Of a stretch of 60,541 nt of DNA, positions 1 through 10,766 are shown piece after piece. The number at the start of each line of letters is the position of its first letter. The first letter of the stretch is position 1. The DNA lies in NCBI GenBank assembly GCA_949280815.1, contig CASDJM010000005.1:1-60541 (forward strand). Direction: 5' to 3'. The notes beneath the pieces were generated by a model. That model had not been told where the DNA came from, made no database searches, and saw nothing but the letters and a program-made list of their open reading frames with translations. Origin of the DNA: an uncultured Clostridia bacterium (GTDB lineage Bacteria > Bacillota > Clostridia > TANB77 > CAG-508). Made by a program: the position numbers and the translations under genes.

Positions 1-1756
<1,756 letters not shown>

Positions 1757-1791
1757 AGAAATACCAAGAGCATGGTCCTGAGGACCACATA

Positions 1792-1839
1792 TTGCTGTTT
1801 AGGGAGAATCTCCTAATACCTTTTTAGCCCGCTGGGAGA
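1792..1839 (+). repeat. Direct repeat with nested hairpins, copy 1
   Basis: About 48 bp, nearly identical to 6366-6414 in the same orientation. It contains the palindrome TAGGGAGAATCTCCTA followed by TTTTTAGCCCGCTGGGAGA. ATCTCC can pair either with the upstream GGGAGA or with the downstream GGGAGAT, so two mutually exclusive hairpins are possible. It lies between the convergent ends of the recombinase and the DUF3006-like gene. A separate perfect inverted repeat, TGGTCCT-G-AGGACCA, sits just upstream at 1773-1787. It could be an attachment-site remnant or a dispersed structured element. Confidence 0.75.
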
Positions 1840-1890
1840 TAATCTTTCTTGTAAAAATCAAAAAATAGTATGAATTTCTCATACCATTTT

Positions 1891-2484
1891 CTATCTAAAA
1901 TACCTATTAAATTTTCCATTTTTATAATATAACTCATCTCCATTTTTAGCCCAAAATGGTATTAGTTCTTTAGGAACTTCGATTATACTTTTACCATTAT
2001 TTTCATAACTTAATAAACAATAATTATCCTTACTTAATTCAATTTTATATCTAGTATCCGAATCAATTTCTAGTATATTACTTTCCTTAACAAAGTTATC
2101 TTGAATGTTCTTATATATTTTAACATCTATTAAACTATCATAGAATTGCTTAGTTAATTCTTCTTCGTAAATATAACTTCCATTTTTAAATCTAAGTATA
2201 CTATCATTGCCTATTTTATTTAAAGTCTCTTTCGAAATATCCATTTCCTTCGATATACTATTGTTTTCTACGTTCTGCAAATAGACCCCATCTATATCCA
2301 TTTCTACTACTTGGTATAAACAGTTTTCTTGTTTTAGAATCCTATTATCCTTTCTATTATACTCCTCGTTAAGTAATTTATTATTTTGCTTTTCTAAATA
2401 ATTAGATAATTCCTTTATAAAACTTTGTACAATATTATTTTCTTTTACATTATTAATTAAATTATTAAATAAATCTAAATTCAA
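1891..2484 (-). CDS. DUF3006-like two-domain protein paired with a secreted nuclease
   Basis: A 197-aa protein with no signal peptide. It begins with an amphipathic, Asn-rich helix (MNLDLFNNLINN). Two copies of a pattern typical of DUF3006 follow: a 'KEMDISKETLNKIGNDSIL-RFKNGSY' segment (about 79-105) and a C-terminal 'VPKELIPFWAKNGDELYYKNGKF' type segment (about 168-193), each a small beta domain ending in xxNGxY/F. It lies directly downstream of the nuclease gene at 2606-3331. The same two-gene order recurs at 13660-15359, so this looks like a conserved nuclease-partner cassette. The partner could be an inhibitor or accessory factor; that role is inferred from context only. Confidence 0.6.
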   Translation of the reverse strand: MNLDLFNNLINNVKENNIVQSFIKELSNYLEKQNNKLLNEEYNRKDNRILKQENCLYQVVEMDIDGVYLQNVENNSISKEMDISKETLNKIGNDSILRFKNGSYIYEEELTKQFYDSLIDVKIYKNIQDNFVKESNILEIDSDTRYKIELSKDNYCLLSYENNGKSIIEVPKELIPFWAKNGDELYYKNGKFNRYFR

Positions 2485-2605
2485 TAATCTTCACACTCCT
2501 AGTTTGTTATCTGTTTTTTGGGAATTTATTGCCAAAGAAATTTAGCAAAAAGATTAAAACTAGAGTTATTATATAGCATTTAAATCTATTTTTCAATATT
2601 AATGG

Positions 2606-3331
2606 CTAATTTTCTTCACTTTCTCCTGTTTCGTAATTAATTGTAATTCCAGGTTGTACATTATATACATATATATTAAAACATATTTCTTTTCCTCTAT
2701 CTTCTACAGAATATGCTTCTATTTCTACGCCACTTGCTAATTTATTATTTCCCTTAAAAATTGGTGTTACTCTATACAAAACATGATTATTTTTATGTTT
2801 TTCTATGTAATCTGCCACTTTGTTTTCAAATGGTAGCATACCATTAACATTAAAGAATCTCGTTCCTGTAATTAAATTCAGTTCATTTGCATCTTCATCC
2901 GATAACTGATGACCTATTAAATGGCATCTATTATATAAATATTCTCCATTATATTTCCTTTGCACCCAACCAGTTGGTTTTATACTACTGATATCTCCTC
3001 TTTGATCTCCATCAGGAGGCATTATTTCTTTGCAAATATTAGCATAAGCAACTCCACATCTTCCTTTGTCATCTAATTTACTATATTCTTCAAAACTTTC
3101 TGTAGTATAATCTTCTTCAGTAAAATATGGCTTACCATCATTTATTTTTACATATATTTGACCAGAGTATTCTGGTATTTCATCTATACTATTATAATAT
3201 GTGACTGTAATTTCATTTAATATATCTACATTATTGGAAATATAAATTAGTCCTATAAATAAAATTATAGTAATTGCCATTATTAAAATTTGTTTCAAAT
3301 TCATATACTTTTTACGAGTATCTTTTGTCAT
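2606..3331 (-). CDS. Membrane-anchored or secreted DNA/RNA non-specific endonuclease
   Basis: A 241-aa DNA-entry-nuclease-type enzyme expected to hydrolyse nucleic acids outside the membrane. A hydrophobic N-terminal segment (about 13-31) serves as signal or anchor. The catalytic core has the family motif YNRCHLIGHQL (about residues 130-140, with the catalytic His), then NLITGTRFFN with the metal-binding Asn region, then MLPFEN. The C-terminal region SGVEIEAYSVED and the NVQPGI segment are typical of Clostridia homologues. It is followed by the DUF3006-like gene and has a close paralogue at 14613-15359. Identification of the family is secure; export versus anchoring is inferred from the hydrophobic segment. 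Confidence 0.9.
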   Translation of the reverse strand: MTKDTRKKYMNLKQILIMAITIILFIGLIYISNNVDILNEITVTYYNSIDEIPEYSGQIYVKINDGKPYFTEEDYTTESFEEYSKLDDKGRCGVAYANICKEIMPPDGDQRGDISSIKPTGWVQRKYNGEYLYNRCHLIGHQLSDEDANELNLITGTRFFNVNGMLPFENKVADYIEKHKNNHVLYRVTPIFKGNNKLASGVEIEAYSVEDRGKEICFNIYVYNVQPGITINYETGESEEN

Positions 3332-3397
3332 CTTTATTTCCTACCTTTCATAGGTATCTTATCATATTATCAAAAAGCTAACAAGGATTTCAAAGTT

Positions 3398-3874
3398 TTA
3401 TTTAAAATTTGCATATAAACTGTTTAAAAATTCTTCTGAATATTCTCTTTGATTTGTATAATTTGAATAACTCTTTTTATTATTTTTAATATTATTTCTT
3501 ATATTATTATCTTCTACTTTTTGATGGATAGCCTGTCCATTTTTTGATTGATACTGGTATTCATTATTTAATGGATAGGGTACATCATTTATATAAATTT
3601 TTCTTTGAATAATTTGTTTATTTTCATTTCTAATTAGCTCGACAATAATAAAATTTCTATCTTTTAAATCTGAAATCCAACTTGAAATTGTTTTAGGATT
3701 TACACCTAACTTTTCAGCTAGATATTTATTTGTTGCGAAACAATATCCTTCTTTACAAGCAAGTGATGTTATAATTGCATATAACAATTTTTCATTTGCT
3801 TTTAGTTCTTTATTATATAAAATTGTCGATGGAATTACTAAATAATACCCAACATTCTCTTTTTTTTCTTTCAT
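3398..3874 (-). CDS. Helix-turn-helix replication-initiator-like protein
   Basis: A 158-aa protein starting at MKEKKENVGYY, chosen because GGAG lies about seven bases upstream of this ATG. The open frame extends upstream to 3970 but with no good ribosome binding site. Residues about 10-95 form a winged helix of the type seen at the N-terminus of plasmid and ICE replication initiators (PSTILYNKELKANEKLLYA, then NKYLAEKLGVNPKTISSWISDL as the recognition helix). The C-terminal part is Asn-rich and low in complexity. It probably regulates or initiates replication of the mobile element. The short length suggests a truncated or stand-alone DNA-binding module. Confidence 0.65.
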   Translation of the reverse strand: MKEKKENVGYYLVIPSTILYNKELKANEKLLYAIITSLACKEGYCFATNKYLAEKLGVNPKTISSWISDLKDRNFIIVELIRNENKQIIQRKIYINDVPYPLNNEYQYQSKNGQAIHQKVEDNNIRNNIKNNKKSYSNYTNQREYSEEFLNSLYANFK

Positions 3875-4202
3875 ATACCACTCCAATTCTAGCAGTAAAT
3901 CAAGCATAAAAAAATACAGGGTTTCTCTTTTGAAATACGAATTGACAAATTCTAAAAAATAAATTTTCAAGAATTTGTATCAATTCGCATACTTTTCTCA
4001 TATGGAGCTTTCCTTCGTTAATACTCGGAAATTCCAACGATAAAAGAAACTCTGTAATATAGATGATTACTGCGTTTTATTCATTTTATTTTGTGGTTGG
4101 TATATTTTTAATACCACAGGTGAAAGTTTGATTAACTTCCACCTTTTTATTTTCAAAAAATAATGTAGTTATATTCTACATCAATAGCCTTTAATGTCAT
4201 TG
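3875..4202 (+). other. Gene-free interval with a plus-strand hairpin and T-tract
   Basis: No convincing gene is present. On the plus strand AGGTGAAAGTT (4118-4128) pairs with AACTTCCACCT (4133-4143) and is followed by TTTTTATTTT, a good intrinsic terminator shape although no plus-strand gene precedes it. A second small inverted repeat, TGGTAT/ATACCA, lies just upstream. A short plus-strand RNA opposite or upstream of the HTH gene is conceivable. A tiny frame at 4002 (MELSFVNT, then a CGG) is noted but not called. Confidence 0.4.
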
Positions 4203-5859
4203 TTATATTGCATTCTCATCATTTAATATCTTCTCTACTTCAATAAATTCATCTATGTTTTCATTTATTGTATTTAGTGGTGCAAAGTTAAATGAAATAA
4301 AAATATTTTTATCTTTGTCTATCTCAATTTTATCAATCAGTCTAAACAAACAAGATTTATCAATTTCTTTCATTTCTAAAAACTCGTTTATAGTTTTATT
4401 CATTTGTTCTTCATCATTTTTATTTCTAATAGTTTGTTGCCCTTGTAAAGTTTGAAATTTATCCATTAGTTCACTTTTTTCATTTGTTAATTTTTCTCTT
4501 TCATTAACAAATCTCGCAGATATTCTTGTAAAGTCAATATCAGTCAATATGCCATTTAATTTATCGTTATATAAGCTATCTAAATTTTTATTAATATCAG
4601 CTATTTTAATATCTATTATTTCAATTTGCTTTTTTACAGATGATATTAAATCGATTGACTTATCTTTTACTTTTTTATAAGTTTCTTCTAACATCGTACG
4701 ATTAGCATATATCCTACAAACTTGCCTTACAATTTCAAGTATTCTTTTTTCAAATTTTGGATAATTCAAATTTCTTACATAGCAACCTCTTTTTTGATAA
4801 CCTGTATCTACTATATATGGAATTTTGGGACGATTACTGTTATTATTTACTTTTAATACAATCTGCATTTGCCAACCGACAATGTTTACAATATATCATT
4901 CCTCGTAGTAAATAGTCATATTGTTTTACTACTTTTTTTGCTCGTTCTTTATGTATTACTTGAGCTTTTTCAAATATGCCTTTATCAATAATTGCTTCGT
5001 GTGTATTTTCAACTCTTATATGTCTTTCTTTTTCTACTTTACGAAGTTTTTTTACTTTATATGAAACAACAGATACCTTATTTTGAACTGTATTGCCAAT
5101 ATAAACCTCGTTTTTTAACATATCGCATATAGTAGTTGCATTCCAAAAGTAATTAATCTTATTTTCATTTTGAACAATACTAGTTTTCCTATATCCAGAT
5201 GGGCTTAAATAATGATTATTATTCAAATATTCAACAATTAATTTACTTCCAGTTCCATTTACATACATATCAAATATTTTTCTAACCACATCTGCAACAT
5301 TATGGTCAATTACTAATTTGTTTTTATTGTTTGAATCTTTTTTGTATCCGATATGCTGGTGTACTACATAAGTATTCTCCCTGCTTTTGCTTTTCTTTAA
5401 AAACACTTCTAATCTTTTTTGATATATCTTTAGCATACATATCATTTAAAATAGCCTTAAATGGTGTAATATCATTATTTACCGTTTCGCTATATGTATC
5501 TATTCCATCAAGTATTGAAACATATCTAACCTCATTTTCTGGAAAATAGTTTTCTATGTAATATCCTATTTTTATATAATCTCTACCTAGTCTTGATAAA
5601 TCTTTTGTTATTACCATATTAATTTTTTGATTTTCAATATCTGAAATTAATCTATTAAACTCTGGTCTATCAAATGTAGTTCCGAGATACTCCATCATCA
5701 ACATATTCATCTACTATTTTCAAGTCTTGTTCTTTTAAATATCTTTCAATTATTTTTCTTTGATTACCAATACTTTCACTTTCTTGCTTGTCGCCATCTT
5801 CACGAGATAATCTAATATACATACCGAACTTTATAATTTTTAGTTATTAGTTTAAACAT
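4203..5859 (-). CDS. Large serine recombinase interrupted by four in-frame CGG sites
   Basis: Read conventionally this is a broken gene. If the C is skipped at four CGG triplets (plus-strand G at 5826, 5684, 5350 and 4878), one uninterrupted 550-aa recombinase results (1657 nt minus 4 is divisible by 3). The restored joins are all family-consistent: KV-GMYIRLSRED (Gly12), DDGVS-GTTFDRP (Gly59), TPAY-GYKKD (Gly170) and YCKHC-GWQMQ (Gly327). Catalytic Ser lies in YIRLSRED; the recombinase domain, coiled coil and C-terminus are otherwise intact, with no stop codon and no other shift. One zinc-ribbon cysteine seen in relatives appears replaced (IVDTGYQKRGC). ATG at 5859 has GGAAGGAG about six to eight bases upstream. 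A 47-aa ORF precedes it. The alternative is a pseudogene with four identical lesions. Confidence 0.8.
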
Positions 5860-5910
5860 TTCACTCCTTCCCATAAAAATATTTACAATACCATTATCAT
5901 AACGTGATTT

Positions 5911-6054
5911 TTATATTTTGTCAGCTCTTTTTTCAATATTTTTATTATTAGTTTTCTTTTCAGCAAAATCGTAAAACATTTTACAAATAACTTTATCAAT
6001 AGATTGTTTTGCTTTATTAAATTTACAGTATATTTTTATATCTTCCTTTTTCAA
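5911..6054 (-). CDS. Small 47-aa protein upstream of the recombinase
   Basis: TTG start at 6054 with GAGGTG six bases upstream. The product reads MKKEDIKIYCKFNKAKQS and continues to a stop at 5911, ending 51 bases before the recombinase start. It is Lys-rich and amphipathic with two cysteines. Short ORFs of this type commonly precede large serine recombinases in Clostridia elements, which supports expression as one operon. Function is unknown. Confidence 0.55.
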   Translation of the reverse strand: MKKEDIKIYCKFNKAKQSIDKVICKMFYDFAEKKTNNKNIEKRADKI

Positions 6055-6186
6055 AACATACACCTCTTAATAATGTTTATTAAAATTTAAGTATGATATG
6101 CGTATAATGAAAATTTTTCTATTTACATATCAAACTTAAATAATTTATAAAGAGTATACTTCGTTTTTGGAAGGTTTTATTAAAAT

Positions 6187-6228
6187 GGGTACAAAAAAAG
6201 ATGAAACTTTTTGAAATTTCATCTTTTA
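6187..6228 (-). terminator. Intrinsic terminator downstream of the NTPase gene
   Basis: On the minus strand AAGATGAAA pairs with TTTCATCTT across a short loop and is followed by seven T residues. It lies about 250 bases past the stop of the YobI-like gene and upstream of the recombinase operon, so it would separate the two units. Confidence 0.65.
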
Positions 6229-6365
6229 AAATCAAAAAAGTATTTTTTTGATTTCGAACTAATCTATACTTAAAAACCTTAAATTTTTATTTATTATTAT
6301 ATTCAACATTTAGAGGATCATTTTTAATGCCCAAAGTTCGCCAGCTTGGTGTTTTGACACCGTTT

Positions 6366-6414
6366 TTGCTGTTTAGGAGAAAATCTCCTAATACCTTTTT
6401 AGCCCGCTGGGAGA
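6366..6414 (+). repeat. Direct repeat with nested hairpins, copy 2
   Basis: Same orientation as 1792-1839 and near-identical over about 48 bp: TTGCTGTTTAGGAGA, a palindromic TAGGAGAAAATCTCCTA, then AATACC, TTTTT and AGCCCGCTGGGAGA. The variable bases fall in the loop of the palindrome, so the hairpin is preserved. The two copies bracket a 4.5-kb segment that carries the nuclease cassette, the HTH gene and the CGG-interrupted recombinase. Confidence 0.75.
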
Positions 6415-6476
6415 AGATTTTTAAGTATGCTTTCAACTAAAATACTATAATTTTAAGTTCGTATTCTTAAATTTTT

Positions 6477-9400
6477 TTATCTAACTGTATTACTTAAAAT
6501 TATATTTTTATCATCATTATTATTATATTTTATGTTATAACCTAAACTCTTGATATTCTCTAATAATGTTTTATTACTTTCATTATTTATCAATTTTGGC
6601 TTTGTTCTATCGGCAATTATCTTTGAATAATTTTCTCCTAATTTTACCAAATAATTCATTATATTTTCTCTAGTAATCTTACTAAAATTTTGATTCATTA
6701 ATTTTATTTTTGTATTAGTACTTTTTATATTTGTTATAAGTCTTAATAACATTTTTTCACTTATTTTTTCTTTAAAATTGTTTTCTATTGATGTTAATGC
6801 CATATTCTCTAATAATTCTAGTGTTACATTTTCCAATTCTTCATCAGAAATCATATTGAAACACTTTCCTTTAATTGTTGGTGTAACATCTGATTTTAAA
6901 ATTTCATTTATTTCACTTAATTCAAATATAATGTTACCATTATCTATTTCTCGATGAAAAATACTATAGTTATTTTTTATAAGTACTAAAAGCATTTCTA
7001 TAGAATAATTTCTTATATTATCTATCATTTCCAAATTGCACTCAATTCTTTTACATTCTATTAATTTTTGCAATTTTTCTTTCTCTAATTCACTTATTAT
7101 AGCATTATCTAATTTATACGCACTAAATTTTAATATTGAAGAATATGCATCTTCATTTAAACCATTAGATAGTAATAAATCCTTTATAAAATTCAAACTG
7201 CTTTTATCCTCTATTTGAGTACCTTGTTTTAATATATTAGTTCTATTATCTTCGGTATTAAATATTTTTGTTAATACTTCATCTAAACCAAATTCTTTAT
7301 AATAACTATTTATATTATTCCACTCTATTCTTATTAGATTGTTATTAAATATAAATTTCCATAAACTACTGTCTTTAATTTCTAATATATCTTCGATTTT
7401 ATTCGTTTCTTTAGTTATAATATTTTGTTTACTTTCATTTTTAATATTAGAATTATTTAATAAGTCTTTAATTATTTTTGTAGGATTCTTTTGTTTATTT
7501 TGTAACCTAATATAAACATTATCCATATAATATTGGATATTTTCATCTATATATTCTTTTAGTTTATCGTTAGTAGATATGCAATAATAATTTTCTTCTT
7601 CTATTTCATTTTTATTACTTTTATCTTCATTTATAAGTATTTCAAATACATTATCATAATTAATAATATATCTATTATTATCTACTATATATTTATATAG
7701 TTCGGTATTTTCTCTTAGTTTACATATATTATAATACTTCATATCAAATTCTATTATTTTGTATTTTATATATTCTAATTTTGTATTTTTTAAAAGATTA
7801 TTCTTTTCGATATATTTAACTGTTTCGGCAATATTGTGCAACTCTTTTAATTTGCTTGTTTCAACATTAATTACAATTTCTTCTAGAAGCAAATTTTTAT
7901 ACTTTTGTTCAATTTTTGCTTCTTGTACTTTTTTTAATATATCTTTGTCTTGTTTACACAAACTAATAAACATTTTTTTCTTATTTTTAAAAGTCTTTGA
8001 TTCATAAATACAATATTTAATAAATTCTATGTAGCTATTTGATTTAATTAATGTACTAATATATATGTTTTTCTTTTCAAAATAATCTTGTTTCTCAAGT
8101 AAAGTATCTAAAATATCTATATTAAGTATTTGTTCTTTTTTAAACTCTACATTTTTTAATCTTTTTATTATCTTTAGAGTATTATCTAATTTTTGTTTAT
8201 AATCATTCTGCTTTCCATTTCTTATATTCATTATAAAATTATAATCTTTTTCTGTTATACTTCCTTCATGGAATTTATTAATATATGTATTATAATTTTC
8301 ATCAATATATCCATTACTTAGCAGATACTTTACTAGATCACTATATTTTCCTAAGTCAACAGTAATTTTTTCATCTCTTTCTTGCATTAGTTCACTCAAT
8401 GTATATTCTTTTGCCTTATCTATCTCTTGCTTTATTTCTTCTATCTCAATATTTATCTTTTCTTTTTTAGTTTCAATTCCCTCCTTAAAATCTTCATATT
8501 GTTTCAAAAAATTTGGACAATTTGATTTATAAAAATCTCTTAGCTTTTCCGTTTTCCAACTACTACCATATACATATTGTATTGTAGTTTCTTCATCAGA
8601 AATAAAATCTTCTACTATATTATCTGTATTCATTATATATTGAATTACTATTGTTTTTCCATTTGTATTCTGCAAAGTTATTTGATTATTACTACTAATA
8701 TTACTTTTTATCATGTATATTGCTAATTTTTCAAAATTATTTTTTGATATTAAATTTTCTTCTAGTTTATCATATTCATCCCTTTTACCATCTATTTTAC
8801 TCTCTTGTGTACTTATATATTTGCTTATCTTTTCATCTTTATTTTTAAAGCACTCATATATTTCTCCTTCTTTATTTTGTAATTTAGCAAAATCTTTTGA
8901 ACATGTATTTTTATACAATAAAATCGCAAACAATTTTTCATAATTAGGCACTACTTTTTCTAAAGTTTTCTTATATATTAAATATTCATTAACTGTATTT
9001 TTTAGTATTCTCATATCTGCAATATATAGTGAAATATCCAAAATAAAATCTTCGGATAATTCATTTTCTAAACCATATTTTTTTATTGTTTTTAATAATT
9101 CTTCTCCAGAATTTTCATATGATACATAAGGCACAACAGGTATAATAAAGTCAAAAAATTTAGTTCTGTTATCAGCAATAAACATCTCATCTTTTATTGC
9201 ATATATAAATTTTATTTTCTGCTTTAAGGTTGAATTTAGTGTAATGTTTAAATCTCGTAATCTTTCAAATATCTTTGGATTTTGAAATCTATCCAAATCT
9301 TCAAATACAATGTATTTATATTTAGCAATATTTAATATTTTCACAATAAATTCAATTTCATCGTTTAACAAATTACGACTTTTTTCCTTTTTAGTTTCTT

Positions 9401-9950
9401 GATTTACTTCTATTTCAATGTTCCCTAATTTTAACTTTATTTTTTGTAAATTCATTAAATATGATATTGAATAGCTAATTATACTTGTTAGGCATATTAT
9501 TTCTAAAACAATAAATATCATAGTTGCCCAAAAGTTATTATTTAAATTATTGTTAATTGAATCTGTATTAAATAAATATATTGCAATATTAATAAATGCC
9601 ACAAAGATTCCACTTAATATAGCTCCTTTTATATTTTCCTTCCTATTATATTTTTCTAAAATTGAATAATATAATTTTTCTATTATAATTTTCTCTAATG
9701 AATTAGATTCTGCAATTGCATCTCCCTCATTCTCTGTTTTTTCAAATGTTGCTAACGATATATTTAAATATTTCTGTTTATCAATATATTTATCAAAATA
9801 TGATTGTATTAAACTAGACTTTCCAGAGGAATACTGCCCTGTAATTGCAATATTTTTGATTTCTTCTTTTTTCAAAGCAAACTCAAATACATCTTCTGCT
9901 TTATTTTCAACTGTATTATTAGGTATCAAAACCTCATATTCTTCTCCCAT
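6477..9950 (-). CDS. YobI/KAP-type membrane P-loop NTPase
   Basis: A protein of about 1157 aa; start MGEEYEVLIPNN chosen because AAGGAGAG precedes it and the longer open frame runs into a terminator hairpin. The N-terminal P-loop NTPase domain has Walker A GQYSSGKSS (about residues 39-47), two adjacent transmembrane segments (about 105-165), and Walker B YIVFEDLDRF (about 218-227), the arrangement of the YobI branch of KAP NTPases. The remaining 800 residues are helical, Lys/Asn/Glu-rich and show no second known domain. It lies directly downstream of a type II restriction-modification pair, a typical defence-island position. A role in anti-phage defence is inferred, not shown. Confidence 0.8.
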   Translation of the reverse strand: MGEEYEVLIPNNTVENKAEDVFEFALKKEEIKNIAITGQYSSGKSSLIQSYFDKYIDKQKYLNISLATFEKTENEGDAIAESNSLEKIIIEKLYYSILEKYNRKENIKGAILSGIFVAFINIAIYLFNTDSINNNLNNNFWATMIFIVLEIICLTSIISYSISYLMNLQKIKLKLGNIEIEVNQETKKEKSRNLLNDEIEFIVKILNIAKYKYIVFEDLDRFQNPKIFERLRDLNITLNSTLKQKIKFIYAIKDEMFIADNRTKFFDFIIPVVPYVSYENSGEELLKTIKKYGLENELSEDFILDISLYIADMRILKNTVNEYLIYKKTLEKVVPNYEKLFAILLYKNTCSKDFAKLQNKEGEIYECFKNKDEKISKYISTQESKIDGKRDEYDKLEENLISKNNFEKLAIYMIKSNISSNNQITLQNTNGKTIVIQYIMNTDNIVEDFISDEETTIQYVYGSSWKTEKLRDFYKSNCPNFLKQYEDFKEGIETKKEKINIEIEEIKQEIDKAKEYTLSELMQERDEKITVDLGKYSDLVKYLLSNGYIDENYNTYINKFHEGSITEKDYNFIMNIRNGKQNDYKQKLDNTLKIIKRLKNVEFKKEQILNIDILDTLLEKQDYFEKKNIYISTLIKSNSYIEFIKYCIYESKTFKNKKKMFISLCKQDKDILKKVQEAKIEQKYKNLLLEEIVINVETSKLKELHNIAETVKYIEKNNLLKNTKLEYIKYKIIEFDMKYYNICKLRENTELYKYIVDNNRYIINYDNVFEILINEDKSNKNEIEEENYYCISTNDKLKEYIDENIQYYMDNVYIRLQNKQKNPTKIIKDLLNNSNIKNESKQNIITKETNKIEDILEIKDSSLWKFIFNNNLIRIEWNNINSYYKEFGLDEVLTKIFNTEDNRTNILKQGTQIEDKSSLNFIKDLLLSNGLNEDAYSSILKFSAYKLDNAIISELEKEKLQKLIECKRIECNLEMIDNIRNYSIEMLLVLIKNNYSIFHREIDNGNIIFELSEINEILKSDVTPTIKGKCFNMISDEELENVTLELLENMALTSIENNFKEKISEKMLLRLITNIKSTNTKIKLMNQNFSKITRENIMNYLVKLGENYSKIIADRTKPKLINNESNKTLLENIKSLGYNIKYNNNDDKNIILSNTVR

Positions 9951-9963
9951 TTTAACTCTCCTT

Positions 9964-10014
9964 AAAAAAAGAAAAGCAGAATGTAAACTCATCATTCTAC
10001 TTTTCTTTTGTAAT
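9964..10014 (-). terminator. Terminator between the R-M operon and the NTPase gene
   Basis: On the minus strand AAAGAAAAGTAGAATG pairs with CATTCTGCTTTTCTTT, with one mismatch, and runs into T7. It starts just past the endonuclease stop codon. It also argues against translation starting at the upstream 9995 ATG of the NTPase frame, which falls inside the hairpin. Confidence 0.75.
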
Positions 10015-10022
10015 CACATAAA

Positions 10023-10766
10023 TTAATTTATATCAAATAACTCTACTGGATCAACTTTGAACTGTAGCATATTTGCTGTTTCTCTTCCAGCATCTCCACC
10101 TTTTCTTTGCATTCCAATTCTTCCTATTTTCAAATTTCCTCTACTAGTTATTTCTACTTTTCCTTCGCTATAATGGTTAATAGCAACATTTATAGGTTTT
10201 AATGTCCATCTAAATATATTTTCATACTTCTGTGCAACTAAAATCCATTCAGCTGCGAATTTTCCTCTACCTTTAACTATATCTAAAATAATAAGCATTT
10301 TATTTTGCTCAAAGTATTGTAAAATCTCATTCTGCTCCTCTTCTGAAAATTCATCCATAAACATTCTTCTTTTATCTCTGGTATTTGGCTTGTATGGTGA
10401 AATTTCACCAGTATAATACTTTAATAGTTTTATTATATTATCTGGTATTTCCCACATATCAGCATAATTTTTTATCCATCTTTTATCTATTTGATTAAAT
10501 CCTTTTTGGTTGCTTACTAATTTTACTTGTAAATTTTGAGCTTCTATAATATTTTTTAATTTTATAGTTACTTGGACTTGTACATCAGTTTTATACCCAT
10601 GCAAAACTTCAGCATAAACATATTCAATATTATTCAATTCATATCCCATTGTTTTTAACCATTGCTGTGCTTCTACATCATTTTTCCAGTTAATAAATTT
10701 ATTAGCAATGTCTTTTTCATTATTAAATCCATCTTTTGCTATTTTTGAACCTCCAGAACTATCCAT
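10023..10766 (-). CDS. HinP1I-like type II restriction endonuclease (predicted GCGC)
   Basis: The 247-aa length equals that of R.HinP1I. The protein carries the HinP1I active-site pattern: TD, then 18 residues, then QVK (GYKTDVQVQV...NLQVKLVS, about residues 57-80). Other recognisable blocks are DGFNNEKDIA near the N-terminus, SNQKGFNQIDKRW, RDKRRMFM, GRGKFAAEWILVAQK and the C-terminal QRKGGDAGRETANMLQFK. It should cleave unmethylated G^CGC DNA. It overlaps the methyltransferase gene by eight bases, in order methylase then endonuclease, which lets protection be made first. Family identity is strong; site specificity is inferred from recalled similarity and from the HhaI-like partner. Confidence 0.85.
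   Translation of the reverse strand: MDSSGGSKIAKDGFNNEKDIANKFINWKNDVEAQQWLKTMGYELNNIEYVYAEVLHGYKTDVQVQVTIKLKNIIEAQNLQVKLVSNQKGFNQIDKRWIKNYADMWEIPDNIIKLLKYYTGEISPYKPNTRDKRRMFMDEFSEEEQNEILQYFEQNKMLIILDIVKGRGKFAAEWILVAQKYENIFRWTLKPINVAINHYSEGKVEITSRGNLKIGRIGMQRKGGDAGRETANMLQFKVDPVELFDIN

Larger units (their letters stand above)
6055..6476. other. Gene-free interval before the NTPase 3' end
   Basis: Roughly 420 bases without a gene. It holds the probable promoter of the recombinase operon (AT-rich TATACG/TATCAT motifs near 6095-6110 on the minus strand, not resolved further), an intrinsic terminator (6187-6228) and the second direct repeat (6366-6414). Confidence 0.5.

Noticed and set aside
4002..4062. 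Short plus-strand frame MELSFVNT followed by CGG, then GNSNDKRNSVI after a skip
   Set aside because: Only about 20 codons, no ribosome binding site, no homology I recognise; a chance match to the CGG rule.
4203..5859. CGG reassigned to another amino acid (for example Trp or Gln) instead of frameshift
   Set aside because: A simple reassignment would not restore the reading frame; at the seven sites the downstream frame is shifted by one.
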